The notes below the pieces were generated by a model. It had not been told where the DNA came from. It worked only from the letters and a program-made list of their open reading frames with translations, and did not search any database. A DNA stretch of 64,000 nucleotides from NCBI GenBank assembly GCA_029168955.1, contig JAPDOI010000422.1, positions 434,001-498,000 on the forward strand, given 5' to 3'. Made by a program: the position numbers and the translations under genes. Position 1 is the stretch's first letter, and the number at the start of each line of letters is the position of its first letter. Source of the stretch: Aplectana chamaeleonis (taxonomy: Eukaryota; Nematoda; Chromadorea; Rhabditida; Cosmocercidae). Positions 62,926-64,000 of the stretch are shown here, piece after piece.

Positions 62926-64000
62926 GATTGACCTACCTATATAATCTCGTTCAACATTGGGTCAAAAGACTTTCCCTTTGAAGAAATCTTTCGCGTGGAA
63001 TGAATCGTAGCAAGTCTCTCCACATAGGGCGTGTTCGGCGCAGTGGTAAAAGGCGCCATTGTTGTCCACACGGTCAAATGATCTATCCTCGCCCAAGGCC
63101 ATCAAGCCTTCTTCCCTACGAGGTCGGTGAATCAATGCCAGACTTGTCTGGGAGGATAGGGACTCTGATTTGAGCATCGTTTAGACCCCGCAAGTGATTG
63201 TATAGACCCAATACATATTCAGAAGCCTCTACGATCTTGAGTGGAAGTCGAATGTTTGGCGCATCCCTAGAGGGACTGATCAACGTCAAGAAGATTTTCA
63301 TCCTTCTCCACATTTGTCGTGTTTGATCGTCGGATCCCACGGGAGAATCTACTGCATGCGGTAGGGGAAGTGCGGGGGGGGGCGTGTGGGCGGGGTGGGG
63401 ATGTCATCGATAGATCGATGATGTTGGCTGACCTCCAAGCGCCTACACTACCGTGTATGGCCGACTTTCCTAGGGTACCTTACCATACCTTTATATGTGG
63501 AGTAATATGGGTTTCGGCTCACGAAGCCCACCACGACGTCGCGATTAGCTGTAACGATATCGTTGTCGAAGGCCGAGGTTAGGCCTCTTTCAGAGTTCGA
63601 TTGCTGTGCGACGCGATCGTGTGCACGGCGACGCGACCATCGCGTCAACGTGGAAATCGCAGGCTTTCGAAGTGTAAATGCCCAATCGCTAAAGTTGGCG
63701 ATCACGCACTTTTACGTACACATTCTAATCGACGCCTAATCAGCATAGATGAATATAGCTAATAAACACAGCCAACTACAGCTGTGTTTATTTTCTGTAT
63801 TCATCTATGCATGAAAAATTTTGTGGACAATTATTTGTGAGAGTTTGCTGGCCATGGGTGGCGTTGAAATAATTCGATGAGGATTTTTTTTCTCGTTTTT
63901 TATATGAAAATTTCATGGTTTGTCCCGTGCATTCTGAGATTCATAACTGGCAAGCTAATCTGTTCAGCAGTGCAAAAACAGAGGAGATTAAAAAAAAACA
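62926..64000. other. 3' flank of the RdRP gene
   Basis: The first part presumably holds the 3' untranslated region; no AATAAA is near the stop. 62,962-63,340 on the - strand carries two overlapping open frames with normal composition (ISPSRDAPNIRLPLKIVEAS and DNNGAFYHCAEHALCGETC), perhaps frameshifted pieces of a neighbouring gene or repeat; I do not recognise them. 63,744-63,811 is a short fold-back around CATAGATGAATA. Confidence 0.35.

Overview
ORGANISM. The window is eukaryotic nuclear DNA, most likely from a nematode, probably a rhabditid/strongylid-type clade V worm (inference). The reasons are a cellular RNA-dependent RNA polymerase of the nematode EGO-1/RRF-1 type, introns ending in TTTCAG, a Tc3-like transposon whose rebuilt protein has the size known for the nematode Tc3 transposase, and an RTE-1-like retrotransposon. 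I see no prokaryotic operon, CRISPR array or plasmid feature.

LAYOUT. One host gene fills almost the whole window. Exons on the + strand run from about 600 to a stop codon at 62,923-62,925. About 38 short exons add up to roughly 4.9 kb (about 1,625 codons), scattered over 62 kb, so coding DNA is about 8 % of the locus. The start codon was not found and may lie upstream. Splice phases agree across every junction except an unresolved stretch at 18,726-18,785. The catalytic DLDGD motif is at 48,712-48,726.

INTRONS. Large introns are filled with mobile DNA. Intron 4 (4,848-16,751) holds a CR1-like retrotransposon on the - strand, cut by two insertions; one insertion is itself hit by a mariner remnant and a Jockey-like element. 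Intron 17 (22,646-27,763) holds a near full-length Jockey-like element. Intron 21 (28,553-37,165) holds a Tc3-like transposon whose own short intron has been invaded by a 4.3 kb repeat-ended element. Intron 25 (39,126-46,622) holds nested miniature elements, a 5'-truncated Jockey copy and a 1.65 kb minisatellite of about 40 units carrying TGACGTCA. Intron 35 (55,048-61,876) holds an RTE element and a 0.65 kb palindrome. Many other introns carry 150-500 bp fold-back elements.

HOW IT FITS TOGETHER. The polymerase family makes secondary small RNAs that silence transposons and foreign transcripts (established for nematodes). Here that gene is itself one of the most transposon-loaded structures one could expect, and it must be transcribed through many long inverted repeats. 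A recurrent group of elements with CTCAG.../...CTGAG ends, 2-bp target duplications and subterminal repeat arrays is the most novel-looking signal; four clean cases were reconstructed from the sequence.
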